The notes under the pieces: generated by a model
Told to the model about the DNA's origin: nothing
Database searches by the model: none
Seen by the model: the letters and a program-made list of their open reading frames with translations, nothing else
Translations under genes and position numbers: made by a program
NCBI GenBank assembly: GCA_029257405.1
Contig: JARIBO010000035.1
Span: forward strand, 1-39,199
Length of the DNA stretch: 39,199 nt
Direction of reading: 5' to 3'
Source: Caryophanales bacterium
Lineage (GTDB): Bacteria; Bacillota; Bacilli; Bacillales; Amphibacillaceae
In this document: in pieces, positions 1 through 9,590 of the stretch
Numbering within the stretch: position 1 is the stretch's first letter
Layout of the letters: every line of letters starts with the position of its first letter

Positions 1-39
1 AAAACACTTAAAATATATTCTTGACATTTAATAGTTGTT

Positions 40-126
40 CTGTTCAGTTTTCAAGGAGCAAATAATTTTTCTCTGTCGCAAAAACGCGACTTTTAAAATA
101 TAACACTTATTCAATTTCTTGTCAAC
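40..126 (-). promoter_or_regulatory. rRNA operon promoter P2 and start of the rRNA leader
   Basis: On the minus strand TTGACA (120-125) lies exactly 17 bases from TATATT (97-102), a near-consensus SigA promoter. Downstream come a GTCGC/GCGAC hairpin (75-90) and then the segment CTCCTTGAAAACTGAACA (about 41-58), which resembles the leader and spacer sequences that precede rRNA genes in Bacillales. No rRNA sequence is inside the window, so the assignment rests on this leader motif and promoter strength. The 16S gene should begin beyond position 1. Confidence 0.7.
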
Positions 127-203
127 AGATAACTTCTTTTGTTTCTTACTTGCTTGAAGTTTATTTGTCTTTATTATTTCCTCGTCTTTATTGGAGGATA
201 TAT

Positions 204-233
204 AATGTACCATAGTTCACTTATTGAAGTCAA
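204..233 (-). promoter_or_regulatory. Upstream rRNA operon promoter P1
   Basis: Minus-strand TTGACT (228-233) and TACATT (204-209) are 18 bases apart, about 105 bases upstream of P2. Tandem promoters are usual for rRNA operons of Bacillales. The -10 is weaker than in P2. Confidence 0.5.
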
Positions 234-309
234 CTAATATCTTTATCTTTTAAAATCTTTTTTCTTTTTGCTGTTTACAAGAGAACATCTCTTTTGCACA
301 ACAGAATTA

Positions 310-338
310 ACTTTACATGATTAACTTGGTTTCGTCAA
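310..338 (-). promoter_or_regulatory. Possible third leftward promoter before the rRNA leader
   Basis: Minus-strand TTGACG (333-338) and TAAAGT (310-315) with a 17-base spacer. It lies between the leuS terminator and P1 and could add to rRNA transcription. It is a match to consensus only. The remaining bases between 240 and 310 hold a small GAGA/TCTC inverted repeat near 281-292 and nothing else I can support. Confidence 0.3.
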
Positions 339-360
339 TTATTAACCTTTATTTAATACA

Positions 361-431
361 AAAAGCTCAACTGACAGCACTTCATTAAGAAGAAATCTCT
401 TAATTTAATGCGGGTAGTTGAGCTTTTTTTT
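361..431 (-). terminator. Terminator of leuS
   Basis: A 12-bp outer stem (AAAGCTCAACT, 361-372, with AGTTGAGCTTT, 416-427) encloses a second hairpin. In the leuS direction the stem ends in a run of T; the other strand has an even longer T run (424-431), so it could stop transcription in both directions. It separates leuS from the rRNA promoters. Confidence 0.75.
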
Positions 432-2838
432 AGTTTGCTACGATATTAACTAACTTGCCTGGAACAACAATTACTTTTCTAATTGTTTTCCCTGCTATCC
501 ATTCTTGTACTTTTGAATCCTCTAAAGCAATTTTTTCTAAATCTTCTTTATTTATATCTTTATCTACTGTTATTTTAGAACGAACTTTACCTAATACTTG
601 AATTACTATTTCGATTTCATTTTCAACAAGTTTTGATTCATCATAAGTTGGCCACTCTGCATAAGCAATTGACTCTTTAAATCCGAGTCTTTGCCATAAC
701 TCTTCACATAGATGAGGTGCAACTGGAGATAGTAATTTTACTAAACCTTCTATATAGGTTCTATTTAATGTATCTGTTTTATAAGCTTCATTAACAAACA
801 TCATTAACTGAGAGATACCTGTATTGAAATGTAAGTTCTCAAAATCTTGTGTTACTTTTTTCACTGTCTCATGATAAATTCTTTCCAGTTCTTCCCCTTG
901 ATCAGTTAACTTAGTCGACAATGAATCATCAGCATTAACAACTAAACGCCACGTTCGGTCTAAGAACCTTCTTGCCCCATCTATACCTGTTGTTGACCAA
1001 ATAACATCTGCGTCAAGTGGACCCATGAACATTTCATATAAGCGTAGTGTATCAGCGCCGTGAGATGCGATAATTTCATCTGGATTAATGACATTACCAA
1101 TTGACTTACTCATTTTAACTTTATCTTCTCCGATAATCATCCCTTGGTTAAAGAGTCTTTGGAATGGCTCTTTAGTAGGTACTACTCCAATATCGTAAAG
1201 GAACTTATGCCAGAACCTTGCATATAATAAATGTAAAACCGCATGTTCAGCCCCACCAACATATAAGTCTACTGGTAACCATTTCTCTAGCAATTTAGGA
1301 TCTGCTAACTCTTCTGTGTTTTTAGGGTCGATAAATCTTAAGAAGTACCAACTACTTCCTGCCCATTGTGGCATTGTGTTAGTTTCTCTTCTTCCTTTCA
1401 TTCCTGTTTCTGGATCAACAACGTGAATCCATTCACTATTTGCAAGTGGTGATTCACCTGTTCCTGATGGTTTGATTTCAGTCATAACAGGAAGTTCTAA
1501 CGGGAGTTCTTCTTCTTTTACAGCAGTCATTGTTCCATCTTCCCAGTGGATAATTGGAATCGGTTCTCCCCAGTAACGTTGACGAGAAAATAACCAGTCT
1601 CTTAAACGATAAGATATTTTCTTTGTTCCTTTATTATTTTCAACTAACCACTCAATCATCTTTGTAATTGCTTCTTCTTGATGAAGGCCATTTAAAAAGT
1701 CAGAGTTAATTAGTTCACCATCTCCCACATACGCTTCTTTAGATGTATCTCCACCTTTAACAACTTCTATTATAGGAAGGTTAAATTGTGTTGCGAATTC
1801 AAAGTCGCGTTCATCGTGTGCTGGAACCGCCATAATTGCTCCGCTTCCATAAGATATTAAAACATAATCTGCTACCCAAATTGGCATGCGTTCATTATTC
1901 ACCGGATTAATTGCATAAGCTCCTGTAAATACACCTGACTTTTCTTTTGCTAAATCTGTACGTTCTAAATCTGATTTTGTTTCTACTTCATGTATATAAG
2001 CATCTACTGCTTCTTGTTGCTCTTTAGTAACAATTTTTTTTACTAGATGATGCTCTGGTGCAAGTACTGCATAAGTTGCTCCGAATAATGTATCAGGGCG
2101 TGTTGTAAATACTTCAAAATTAGCATCGTGTCCTTCAATATCAAATACAACTTCCGCTCCTTCAGAACGTCCGATCCAGTTTCGTTGCATTTCTTTTAAG
2201 CTTTCAGGCCAATCTAGATCTTCTAAATCTTCCAATAAGCGATCTGCATATTGAGTAATTCTTAATATCCATTGTCTCATTGGCTTTCTAACAACAGGAT
2301 GTCCACCACGTTCACTTTTTCCATCGATTACTTCTTCATTAGCAAGCACTGTTCCAAGTTCTGGACACCAGTTGACGTTTATTTCATCCATATAAGCAAG
2401 ACCATGTTCATACATTTTTATAAATATCCACTGCGTCCACTTATAGTAATCAGGATCAGTTGTACTTAACTCACGGTCCCAGTCATATGAAAAACCGAGC
2501 TCTTGTAATTGTCTTTTGAAAGTTCCAATGTTTTCTTTCGTAAATTCTGCTGGACTGTTTCCCGTATCAATCGCATATTGTTCTGCTGGTAAACCAAATG
2601 CATCCCACCCCATCGGTTGAAGTACTTCTTTACCTTGCATGCGACTCATTCTTGAAATAATATCTGTTGCTGTATAACTTACTGGGTGTCCAACATGCAG
2701 ACCTGCTGCAGATGGATAAGGAAACATACCTAATGCATAAACTGTTTCTTTATCTGTATCACTGTTAGTTTTAAACGTACTATTTTCTTCCCAATACGTT
2801 TGCCACTTCGTTTCTATTTCTTTATGACTAAAATTCAT
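430..2838 (-). CDS. leuS: Leucyl-tRNA synthetase
   Basis: Charges tRNA-Leu with leucine in the cytoplasm. The 802-residue product matches the usual length for Bacillales LeuRS (about 805). The class I signature HIGH appears as HVGH near the N-terminus, following YPSAAGL, and the second signature is KMSKS near residue 573. A CP1 editing domain with [10 protein letters not shown] lies in between. The start chosen is the ATG at 2838 (MNFSHKEIE), preceded by GGAGG with a 7-8 base gap; an upstream ATG at 2883 lacks such a site and would add 15 unlikely residues. A strong SigA promoter lies at 2946-2974. No T-box leader is visible, unlike B. subtilis leuS, so leucine-tRNA control by that means is unlikely here. 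Confidence 0.97.
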   Translation of the reverse strand: MNFSHKEIETKWQTYWEENSTFKTNSDTDKETVYALGMFPYPSAAGLHVGHPVSYTATDIISRMSRMQGKEVLQPMGWDAFGLPAEQYAIDTGNSPAEFTKENIGTFKRQLQELGFSYDWDRELSTTDPDYYKWTQWIFIKMYEHGLAYMDEINVNWCPELGTVLANEEVIDGKSERGGHPVVRKPMRQWILRITQYADRLLEDLEDLDWPESLKEMQRNWIGRSEGAEVVFDIEGHDANFEVFTTRPDTLFGATYAVLAPEHHLVKKIVTKEQQEAVDAYIHEVETKSDLERTDLAKEKSGVFTGAYAINPVNNERMPIWVADYVLISYGSGAIMAVPAHDERDFEFATQFNLPIIEVVKGGDTSKEAYVGDGELINSDFLNGLHQEEAITKMIEWLVENNKGTKKISYRLRDWLFSRQRYWGEPIPIIHWEDGTMTAVKEEELPLELPVMTEIKPSGTGESPLANSEWIHVVDPETGMKGRRETNTMPQWAGSSWYFLRFIDPKNTEELADPKLLEKWLPVDLYVGGAEHAVLHLLYARFWHKFLYDIGVVPTKEPFQRLFNQGMIIGEDKVKMSKSIGNVINPDEIIASHGADTLRLYEMFMGPLDADVIWSTTGIDGARRFLDRTWRLVVNADDSLSTKLTDQGEELERIYHETVKKVTQDFENLHFNTGISQLMMFVNEAYKTDTLNRTYIEGLVKLLSPVAPHLCEELWQRLGFKESIAYAEWPTYDESKLVENEIEIVIQVLGKVRSKITVDKDINKEDLEKIALEDSKVQEWIAGKTIRKVIVVPGKLVNIVAN

Positions 2839-2945
2839 TCGTTTTTCCTCCCTAAAATATAAAACGCTTTTAAAATTTATCATTTATTATAATTCATTTT
2901 ATTCATTTAATTTTATGTGTGTATTATGTATGTTTAACATATCGA

Positions 2946-2974
2946 ATTGTATTGAAATATGAGCGATTTGTCAA
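2946..2974 (-). promoter_or_regulatory. leuS promoter
   Basis: Minus-strand TTGACA (2969-2974), 17 bases, TACAAT (2946-2951). It gives a leader of about 100 bases before the leuS start, with no T-box features (no specifier stem, no conserved 14-base T-box sequence). Confidence 0.75.
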
Positions 2975-3081
2975 GATTCCTTCTATTATATCAGATGTAG
3001 TAAATTTAATATATTAGTAAAAAAACACTTTGTTATGTTAAGATTAATTTAGATTTTATTATAAAAAAAGAGTTGATATAA

Positions 3082-3639
3082 ATGAAAAGACCAGTTGAAT
3101 TTGCTCATGCATTACTTAAAGAAAGTATTAGTGAAGGTGACTTTTTAATTGATGCAACGTGTGGAAATGGAAACGATACCTTATTTCTTGCAAAACTAAC
3201 AGGTGAGAAAGGTTTAGTCCATGCTTACGATATTCAAGATGATGCTATTAGTCGCTCAAAAGAATTAACTAAAGATTTTAATAATATTAACTTCATTCTT
3301 GATAGTCACGCTCAGATTAATAATTATTTGGATAAAGATGAGATTTCAAGTATTGATGGTGCTATTTTTAATCTCGGTTACTTACCTAAAGGTGATAAAG
3401 CGATTATCACCTTAGCTGAATCCACGCTAGAGGCGCTTGACGCAATTTTGTCTAAATTAAATAAAGGAAAACGGGCAGTAATTGTTATTTATCATGGTCA
3501 TGAAGGTGGCAAAGAAGAAAAGAATGCTGTGTTAGAATATGTACAAGCCTTAAATCAAAAAGAATTTGCTGTTTTGAAATATCAATTTATAAATCAAAAA
3601 AACAATCCACCTTTTGTCATTGGAATTGAGAAAAATTAA
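3082..3639 (+). CDS. mnmM: tRNA (mnm5U34) methyltransferase, YtqB/MnmM family
   Basis: A 185-residue class I SAM-dependent methyltransferase. The SAM-binding loop DATCGNGNDTLFLA sits at about residues 24-37, followed by an acidic residue at the end of the next strand (YDIQ). Sequence and size match B. subtilis YtqB. That family has been described as MnmM, which methylates nm5U to mnm5U at the wobble position of tRNAs for Lys, Glu, Gln and others. The function is assigned from family knowledge, not from the window. The neighbour ytoA starts 24 bases downstream on the same strand, so the two are probably co-transcribed. The ribosome binding site is weak (GAGTTGAT). Confidence 0.85.
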   Translation: MKRPVEFAHALLKESISEGDFLIDATCGNGNDTLFLAKLTGEKGLVHAYDIQDDAISRSKELTKDFNNINFILDSHAQINNYLDKDEISSIDGAIFNLGYLPKGDKAIITLAESTLEALDAILSKLNKGKRAVIVIYHGHEGGKEEKNAVLEYVQALNQKEFAVLKYQFINQKNNPPFVIGIEKN

Positions 3640-3663
3640 TCACTATATAATGGAGGTAATAAA

Positions 3664-4191
3664 ATGATTGGTTCATATAATGGTATTAAACCTCAGATTC
3701 ACCCTTCAGTTTTCGTCGCTAAAAATGCTGATATTATTGGTGACGTTACGATTGATGAAGGATCAAGCATTTGGTTTCAAACAGTTATTCGCGGGGATGT
3801 AGCGCCAACCAAAATAGGAAAACGTGTTAATATTCAAGACTTATCACTAGTCCATCAAAGCCCTAATGCCCCTGTAGTAATCGAAGATGATGTAACAATA
3901 GGACATCAAGTAACCATTCATGGATGTACGATTCATAAAAATGCACTTATCGGTATGGGATCGCTTATTTTAGATAATGTAGTTGTTGGTGAAAATGCTT
4001 TTATTGGTGCTGGTAGTTTACTATCGCCTGGTACAGTTATTCCACCTAATACAATGGCTTTTGGTAGACCTGCAAGAGTTATTCGAGATTTAACAGAAAA
4101 AGATTTTGAGGAAATGGAACGCGTTCGCAAATCTTACATAGATAAAGGTAACTATTATAAAAATAACACAAATTTTGGTACTGAATTTTAA
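3664..4191 (+). CDS. ytoA: Gamma-carbonic-anhydrase-like hexapeptide protein (YtoA/PaaY type)
   Basis: A 175-residue protein made of left-handed beta-helix hexapeptide repeats through about residue 145, then a C-terminal helix. The motifs WFQTVIRGD, QDLSLVH, GHQVTIHGC and GAGSLLSPGTVIPPN are typical of the gamma-carbonic anhydrase / PaaY / YrdA family, and the three histidines that could bind metal are present (in LVHQ, IGHQ and TIHG). Whether it hydrates CO2 or acts on another substrate cannot be told. A clear GGAGG site precedes the ATG. It follows mnmM, as ytqB and ytoA lie close together in B. subtilis. Confidence 0.85.
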   Translation: MIGSYNGIKPQIHPSVFVAKNADIIGDVTIDEGSSIWFQTVIRGDVAPTKIGKRVNIQDLSLVHQSPNAPVVIEDDVTIGHQVTIHGCTIHKNALIGMGSLILDNVVVGENAFIGAGSLLSPGTVIPPNTMAFGRPARVIRDLTEKDFEEMERVRKSYIDKGNYYKNNTNFGTEF

Positions 4192-4192
4192 A

Positions 4193-4233
4193 AAAGACTT
4201 ATCTACCTCTTAAGTGAGATAGATAAGTCTTTT
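4193..4233. terminator. Bidirectional terminator shared by ytoA and metK
   Basis: AAAGACTTATCTA (4193-4205) pairs with TAGATAAGTCTTT (4220-4232), with an extra three pairs inside and T-rich tails on both strands. The metK stop codon (4232-4234) overlaps the right arm. Confidence 0.85.
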
Positions 4234-5428
4234 ATATTTTTTGGCTTACTTTATCTTTTAATATATCTACTTTGTTTAAGGCTTCCCATGGAAGATTTAA
4301 ATCATTTCTCCCAAAATGTCCATAACTTGCGACTTGACGATAAATAGGTCGATTTAAATCTAACATGTCAATAATGCCACTTGGACTTAAATTAAATACT
4401 TCGCGAACAATACCGACAAGTTCGCTCTCACTTAACTTGCCTGTTCCAAATGTGTCAATTGCGATTGAAACTGGTTCTGAAACACCAATTGCATATGCAA
4501 GTTGTACTTCACATTTCTCAGCTAACTTAGCTGCAACAATATTTTTTGCAACGTATCTTGCTGCATAGGCTGCAGAGCGGTCAACTTTTGTTGCATCTTT
4601 TCCACTAAATGCTCCTCCGCCGTGCCTTGCCATACCACCATATGTGTCAACGATAATTTTTCGACCAGTTAAACCAACATCTCCTTGCGGCCCACCAATC
4701 ACGAATCGACCCGTTGGATTAATATAATATTTTGTATCTTCATCTAATAGGTCAGCATCTACAATGGGTGTAATTACTTCTTTAATCATATCCGCTTCAA
4801 TTTGGCTCAGCTCGATATCTTCATTATGCTGTGTTGAAATAACAATCGTATCCACACGAACTGGTTTATTGTACTCATCATATTCTATGGTAACTTGTGT
4901 TTTTCCATCTGGACGAAGGTAGTCAAGTACACCTGTTTTCCTAACTTCTGCTAAACGTTTTGCTAATAAATGTGCAAGAAAAATTGGAAGCGGCATAAAT
5001 TCTTCAGTTTCATTTGTTGCGTAACCAAACATTAAACCCTGGTCACCTGCACCTATAAGATTATCTTCAGAACTTTCGCCATCTCTTTCTTCTTTTGAAA
5101 CATTAACTCCACTCGCTATATCAGCTGATTGCTCGTCTATTGCCGTTAAGACAGCACATGTTTTAGCATCAAAGCCATATTTAGCGTCTGTATAACCAAT
5201 TTCTTCTATCGTTTTTCTTACAACTGCAGGTATATCAACATAAACTTCTGTTGTAATTTCACCAGCTACTAACACAAGACCTGTTGTAACAGTTACTTCA
5301 CAAGCTACTCGTGCTTCTGGATCACATTTTAAAATTGCATCCAAGACAGCATCAGAAATTTGATCACTCATCTTATCTGGGTGTCCTTCTGTTACTGATT
5401 CAGATGTAAATAATCGTTTATTTAACAT
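4232..5428 (-). CDS. metK: S-adenosylmethionine synthetase
   Basis: Makes SAM from methionine and ATP in the cytoplasm. The 398 residues match the family. Signatures seen: [19 protein letters not shown] near the N-terminus (ATP/metal binding), [12 protein letters not shown] in the middle (family signature 1) and the glycine-rich GGGAFSGKD (signature 2) in the C-terminal third. AAGGAGGC precedes the ATG by about 9 bases. The gene sits behind a SAM-I riboswitch with its own terminator, so it should be shut off when SAM is plentiful. It lies back to back with pckA, an order shared by Bacillus and Staphylococcus. Confidence 0.98.
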   Translation of the reverse strand: MLNKRLFTSESVTEGHPDKMSDQISDAVLDAILKCDPEARVACEVTVTTGLVLVAGEITTEVYVDIPAVVRKTIEEIGYTDAKYGFDAKTCAVLTAIDEQSADIASGVNVSKEERDGESSEDNLIGAGDQGLMFGYATNETEEFMPLPIFLAHLLAKRLAEVRKTGVLDYLRPDGKTQVTIEYDEYNKPVRVDTIVISTQHNEDIELSQIEADMIKEVITPIVDADLLDEDTKYYINPTGRFVIGGPQGDVGLTGRKIIVDTYGGMARHGGGAFSGKDATKVDRSAAYAARYVAKNIVAAKLAEKCEVQLAYAIGVSEPVSIAIDTFGTGKLSESELVGIVREVFNLSPSGIIDMLDLNRPIYRQVASYGHFGRNDLNLPWEALNKVDILKDKVSQKI

Positions 5429-5484
5429 TTAATAAAAGCCTCCTTATAATTTTCGGAGCCCTTAATTTCAGAGATTGAACTAAA

Positions 5485-5645
5485 AACAAAAAAACCTTCC
5501 CTAACATTAATTGTTTGAGGAAAGGAATATTGCCTTTCGCTCTTATTGTCCAAGGGGTTACCTTGCTTCAGGTTAGCACCTTTTCACATAGTGATGGTTG
5601 CTGGGCTTCATAGGGTCTGTCCCTCCACCGACTCCGAATAAGAGA
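5485..5645 (-). promoter_or_regulatory. SAM-I riboswitch (S-box) controlling metK
   Basis: Read on the minus strand, the aptamer spans about 5644 to 5540. P1 arms are CTCTTATT and CAATAAGAG. The conserved core GGTGGAGGGAC, then CCCTATGAA, GCAACC, AAGGTGCTAA and AAGGTAA are all present in the S-box order. The expression platform is a terminator: CCTTTCCT (about 5524-5517) pairs with AGGGAAGG (about 5502-5495), followed by seven T. Binding of SAM should favour this terminator and stop transcription before metK. Confidence 0.95.
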
Positions 5646-5660
5646 ATCCATTTATATTAT

Positions 5661-5689
5661 ATAATACCTTATTAAATTAAATGATGCAA
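5661..5689 (-). promoter_or_regulatory. metK promoter upstream of the riboswitch
   Basis: Minus-strand TTGCAT (5684-5689), 17 bases, TATTAT (5661-5666). Its start point falls about 10 bases before the aptamer P1 stem, as expected. Confidence 0.65.
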
Positions 5690-5767
5690 TACATTGAATT
5701 TAATCCATATATTTATAACTTCTTCATTAAGGCTTAATTAATAAGAATGATGCATATTTAATCTTTC

Positions 5768-5783
5768 TGTGAAATAATTCACA
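5768..5783. promoter_or_regulatory. Rex- or ArcR/CRP-type operator palindrome
   Basis: TGTGAAATAATTCACA is a perfect 6+6 inverted repeat. It fits both the Rex consensus TTGTGAA-N4-TTCACAA (16 of 18 positions; the outermost base on each side differs) and the CRP/FNR-family consensus TGTGA-N6-TCACA used by staphylococcal ArcR. It lies between divergent metK and pckA, about 96 bases upstream of the pckA -35. The regulator and the target gene are inferred. Confidence 0.6.
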
Positions 5784-5878
5784 CAATTGTAATATTCATG
5801 ATAACACCTGGAGTGTAAGCTTTAAATACACTTTCTTTATTTATATAATAATTTGGCTTTTGTTATTTAACATTAGTA

Positions 5879-5906
5879 TGGACTAATCAAATCAATATGT
5901 TATACT
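5879..5906 (+). promoter_or_regulatory. pckA promoter
   Basis: TGGACT (5879-5884), 16 bases, TATACT (5901-5906). The predicted start is about 35 bases upstream of the pckA ATG. Confidence 0.6.
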
Positions 5907-5949
5907 ATATTCAGATTGTTAGAAAAAGAAAAAAGGAAGGTAAGTGAAT

Positions 5950-7542
5950 ATGAATACTATCGAGCAAAAATCTATAATCAAACAAATCTCAAGTAAAAAT
6001 ATCCTACACGAGAACCTGTCTGTTCCTTTATTAGTTGAAAAAGTTTTATCAAGAGAAGAAGGCGTCATGTCTTCTACTGGAGCAATTAGAGCAACAACAG
6101 GTAAGTATACAGGTCGTTCGCCTCAAGATCGTTTTATCGTTAAAGATGATATGACAGAAAATACTGTAGACTGGGGTAATATAAATCAGCCTATAGGTGA
6201 AGATGCTTTCGACAAGTTACATGATCGTGTAATTAAACATTTAGGAAATGAAGAAGAAGTTTTCTCATTTCAAGGATTTGCTGGTGCTGACAAAAAATAT
6301 CAATTACCGGTTCAAATCGTAACTGAATATGCTTGGCATAATCTTTTTGCTCGTCAATTGTTCATTGAGCCTACTGAAGCAGAACTTCAGTCACATATTC
6401 CTGGATTTACAGTATTAGTCGCTCCAAATTGTAAAGCAATTCCTGAAGAGGACGGTACAAATTCAGATACATTTGTCGTTATCTCATTTAAAAAGAAAAC
6501 TGTTTTAATTGGTGGAACTGAATATGCTGGCGAAATTAAAAAATCTATTTTCTCAGTCATGAATTATTTACTTCCACAACAAGACGTTCTTTCAATGCAC
6601 TGTTCTGCTAACGTTGGTAAAGAAGGCGATGTTGCGCTATTCTTCGGTTTATCAGGTACAGGGAAAACAACTCTTTCAGCTGATCCATACAGAGACTTAA
6701 TTGGTGATGATGAGCATGGATGGAGTCCTAATGGTGTATTTAACATCGAAGGTGGATGTTACGCTAAATGTGTTGATTTATCAAAAGAAAAAGAGCCTGA
6801 AATATTTGGTGCTATCACATACGGTACTGTGTTAGAAAACGTTATGTTAGATGTTGACACACGAGTTGCAGATTATTCTGATATATCGCTTACTGAAAAT
6901 ACACGAGCAGCTTATCCGATTGTAAATATTGATAACATTGTAACACCTAGCATTGCAGGTCATCCTAATACAATTATTTTCTTAACTGCTGATGCAACAG
7001 GTACATTACCTCCAATTTCAAAACTAACTAAAGAACAAGCTATGTACCACTTCTTAAGTGGTTACACGAGTAAGTTAGCTGGTACTGAACGTGGTGTAAC
7101 AGAACCTGAACCGACATTCTCATCATGTTTCGGAGCTCCTTTCTTACCTTTAGCTCCTGCTAAGTATGCAGAAATGTTAGGTGAAAAGATCGATAAATTT
7201 AACACGAACGTATTTTTAGTTAACACAGGTTGGACGGGTGGCGTATATGGTGTAGGAGAAAGAATGCAATTATCTTACACACGCGCTATGGTTCATGCAG
7301 CACTTGAAGGTGAATTAAATACAATTGAAACGATTAAAGATGAAACATTTGGACTTAATATTCCAGCGCATGTTCCTGGAGTACCAGATGAAGTGCTTGT
7401 TCCAAGAAATGCTTGGGGTAATGCAGATGGGTATGACGCAGAAGCTCAAAAGTTAGCAATGTCATTCCATGAAAACTTCAAAAAATTTGAAAAACAAGCA
7501 AGTGATGAAATTAAAGCAGCTGGACCAACATATTACGCGTAA
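5950..7542 (+). CDS. pckA: Phosphoenolpyruvate carboxykinase (ATP)
   Basis: Converts oxaloacetate and ATP to phosphoenolpyruvate, CO2 and ADP, the entry step of gluconeogenesis. The 530 residues equal the staphylococcal enzyme. The kinase-1a P-loop [10 protein letters not shown] is at 233-242 and the metal-binding kinase-2 motif DDEHGW at 253-258; NTGWTGG follows later. The ATG at 5950 is chosen because GGAAGG ends 9 bases upstream; the GTG at 5944 is only 3 bases from that site. A Rex/ArcR-like palindrome lies upstream. The gene ends in a perfect bidirectional terminator. Confidence 0.98.
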   Translation: MNTIEQKSIIKQISSKNILHENLSVPLLVEKVLSREEGVMSSTGAIRATTGKYTGRSPQDRFIVKDDMTENTVDWGNINQPIGEDAFDKLHDRVIKHLGNEEEVFSFQGFAGADKKYQLPVQIVTEYAWHNLFARQLFIEPTEAELQSHIPGFTVLVAPNCKAIPEEDGTNSDTFVVISFKKKTVLIGGTEYAGEIKKSIFSVMNYLLPQQDVLSMHCSANVGKEGDVALFFGLSGTGKTTLSADPYRDLIGDDEHGWSPNGVFNIEGGCYAKCVDLSKEKEPEIFGAITYGTVLENVMLDVDTRVADYSDISLTENTRAAYPIVNIDNIVTPSIAGHPNTIIFLTADATGTLPPISKLTKEQAMYHFLSGYTSKLAGTERGVTEPEPTFSSCFGAPFLPLAPAKYAEMLGEKIDKFNTNVFLVNTGWTGGVYGVGERMQLSYTRAMVHAALEGELNTIETIKDETFGLNIPAHVPGVPDEVLVPRNAWGNADGYDAEAQKLAMSFHENFKKFEKQASDEIKAAGPTYYA

Positions 7543-7544
7543 TA

Positions 7545-7583
7545 AAAAGGCTAAAGTAGGAATTCCTACTTTAGCCTTTTTTA
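7545..7583. terminator. Bidirectional terminator between pckA and the Nudix gene
   Basis: A perfect inverted repeat: AAAGGCTAAAGTAGG, a 4-base loop AATT, CCTACTTTAGCCTTT, with A and T runs on both sides. The stop codon of the converging Nudix gene (7571-7573) lies inside the right arm, so the terminator also encodes its last codons. Confidence 0.9.
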
Positions 7584-8044
7584 TTCATTTTGATTTCTTT
7601 CAAACAATAATCTAACACGCCATCTTTCATCATAAAACTATAAGCTTTATTTTCCTTTAAATTTTCAGGCAAGGTTTTTATTAAAACAGGTCCTTCTGTT
7701 TCATAATAAGTCGGTTGTTCAGTTAATTTTTCAACTTCAGCGTAATAAACATTTTTTATCACATTCCCACTTTTACCGACCACATAATATTGAGCGAGAT
7801 AATTAAGCATCTTTAAAACCGCACCTGTTTCTTCCATTACTTCACGTATTGCCGCATCTTCTGCCGTTTCTCCAAGTTCAACTTTACCCCCTGGAAATTC
7901 GTATCCTCTTTCTTTGTGTTTTGTAAGTAACCATTGATCCTTATAACGACATATTATCCAAACATGTTTTGGAGTACTCGAAAATGGATGGTCTTCAAAA
8001 GACAACTTTACTTCGTTTGAATAAAAATCATTAAAAACATGCAT
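7571..8044 (-). CDS. ytkD: Nudix hydrolase, YtkD type (nucleoside triphosphate diphosphatase)
   Basis: A 157-residue protein with a complete Nudix box: G53, E59, R67, E68, E71, E72 and G74 fit GX5EX7REUXEEXGU. B. subtilis YtkD has nearly the same length and hydrolyses (d)NTPs including 8-oxo-dGTP; the same role is inferred here. It converges on pckA and lies just downstream of menE, as ytkD lies in the metK-pckA-men region of B. subtilis. AGAGG precedes the ATG by about 9 bases. An extended -10 promoter lies at 8089-8097, but read-through from menE is also possible since no terminator separates them. Confidence 0.85.
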   Translation of the reverse strand: MHVFNDFYSNEVKLSFEDHPFSSTPKHVWIICRYKDQWLLTKHKERGYEFPGGKVELGETAEDAAIREVMEETGAVLKMLNYLAQYYVVGKSGNVIKNVYYAEVEKLTEQPTYYETEGPVLIKTLPENLKENKAYSFMMKDGVLDYCLKEIKMNKKG

Positions 8045-8088
8045 ATTATAACAGCCTCTTTATCTTCAAGTTTAATCATCTATTTTTA

Positions 8089-8097
8089 ATCATACCA
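8089..8097 (-). promoter_or_regulatory. Extended -10 promoter for ytkD
   Basis: Minus-strand TGGTATGAT (TG, one base, TATGAT) about 45 bases before the ytkD start. No good -35 is seen, which is acceptable for an extended -10 element. Confidence 0.45.
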
Positions 8098-8115
8098 TAT
8101 TTAAGTTATTATTAC

Positions 8116-9564
8116 TTAATCTTTTAGTGCTTCTTCTAGTTCAAATCGCTTAATTTTATTCGAGGCTGTCCTTGGTAATACATCGGTATAATAATAATTC
8201 TTAGGTTGTTTATAAGAAGCGAGTTTATCTTTTAAATATGTCTTTACATTTAGCTTATTATTTTTATCTTCTAAGACAACAAATGCCACTGGAACATGTC
8301 CAAATTTTTCATCTTCTTTTTTAACGACTGCTACTTCTTTTATATTAGGATGACTTAGTAAGACTTCTTCAACTTCTGTTGGATAAATATTTTCACCACC
8401 TGAAATAATTAAATCTGATCGACGATCGACTACATATAAAAAGCCTTCCTCATCTAAATAACCTAAGTCACCTGTTTTTAGCCATCCTGATTTAAATGAT
8501 TCTTTTGTTGCTTCTTCATTGTTAAAATACTCATCTATAACCATCGGGCCTTTGACATATATTTCGCCAATTTCATTAGTTTTTGCGTCAACTTTTACTT
8601 CAGCAGACATTAAAGGTTTACCTGCTGAACCTAATTTACGCAGCGCGTCAGTTGGACTTAAGGTAATGATTTGTGAACTTGTTTCAGTCATACCGTAAGA
8701 CTGAACGATTGGGATTTCTTTATCCTTTGCTTTACCAAGTAAGGTCTTCGGAACAGAACCGCCACCTAGTAAAATAGAACGTAATTTTCTAGGTGCTCGT
8801 TCCGCTTCCATATAATCGATTAAATCAGCTAACATAAGCGTAACTAAAGAAGCGATAGTAATATCTTCTTTAAAAATAACTTGGTATAAACGTTCTTTTG
8901 TGTACTCAGTTAATAAATATACAGGCATTCCGTAAATCGCGCTTTTAATAAATACTGAAAAACCACCGACATGAAACATAGGAAGTGGCGATAACCATTT
9001 ATCATCCGCGTGGAGTCCGAGATTTAAACTTGAATTAATTGCACTCCACCAGTGGTTTCCATATGTATGTCCGACTGCTTTTGGTAGTCCGGTCGTACCT
9101 GAAGTGTACATAATCGTATAAATTTCCGATAAATCGATTGATTCATTTAAAATAGTCGATGACTTTGGCCTTAACATTTTTAACTCATCAAATGTCTTAA
9201 TTTGTGGAAGGATTAGTTTTTTATCTTCTAAAATTTCTTTCGTTGAAATAAGTAATTGAGCATTACTATCTTTTAATTGATAGTTTAATTCATTACTTGT
9301 TAGACGTGTGTTTAATAAAACGACAATCACATCTAAATAGCTAAGTGCATGAATTGCGATTAACATATCTAGTGAGTTTGTTGATAAAATTGCGACACGA
9401 TCATTTCGTTTAAAGTTTAGCCTTGCAATCTGCTTTGCCATTTGTTTACTTTGTGTATACAATTCATTAAAAGTAACTTGTTTATGATTATCAGTTTTTG
9501 TTGCGAGTTTATTTGGGGATAGGTTTGCTTGTTTAGTTAACCAATGTGGAATAATTTCAGCCAT
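8116..9564 (-). CDS. menE: o-Succinylbenzoate-CoA ligase
   Basis: Activates o-succinylbenzoate with ATP and CoA in menaquinone synthesis. The 482 residues carry the ANL adenylation signatures: MYTSGTTGLPKAVGH (P-loop), YGMTETSS, GDLGYLDEEGFLYVVDRRSD (hinge) and the C-terminal lysine region NKIKRFELEEAL. GAGGAG precedes the ATG. It follows menB after 69 bases that contain a strong terminator, so its expression may be lower than, or separate from, menFDHB. The partner menC, which would make its substrate, is not in this window; in B. subtilis menC follows menE directly. Confidence 0.95.
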   Translation of the reverse strand: MAEIIPHWLTKQANLSPNKLATKTDNHKQVTFNELYTQSKQMAKQIARLNFKRNDRVAILSTNSLDMLIAIHALSYLDVIVVLLNTRLTSNELNYQLKDSNAQLLISTKEILEDKKLILPQIKTFDELKMLRPKSSTILNESIDLSEIYTIMYTSGTTGLPKAVGHTYGNHWWSAINSSLNLGLHADDKWLSPLPMFHVGGFSVFIKSAIYGMPVYLLTEYTKERLYQVIFKEDITIASLVTLMLADLIDYMEAERAPRKLRSILLGGGSVPKTLLGKAKDKEIPIVQSYGMTETSSQIITLSPTDALRKLGSAGKPLMSAEVKVDAKTNEIGEIYVKGPMVIDEYFNNEEATKESFKSGWLKTGDLGYLDEEGFLYVVDRRSDLIISGGENIYPTEVEEVLLSHPNIKEVAVVKKEDEKFGHVPVAFVVLEDKNNKLNVKTYLKDKLASYKQPKNYYYTDVLPRTASNKIKRFELEEALKD

Positions 9565-9590
9565 TTAAATTCTCCTCGTCTATTAAATTA

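Noticed and set aside
28-213. A 61-codon leftward reading frame at the window edge
   Set aside because: It covers the rRNA promoter P2 and leader, has a lysine-rich random composition and no homology I can recognise.
2839-2945. T-box leader for leuS
   Set aside because: The leader is only about 100 bases and has neither the conserved T-box sequence nor a terminator.
5944-5949. GTG start of pckA at 5944
   Set aside because: It lies 3 bases after the ribosome binding site; the ATG at 5950 is well spaced and gives the usual length of 530.
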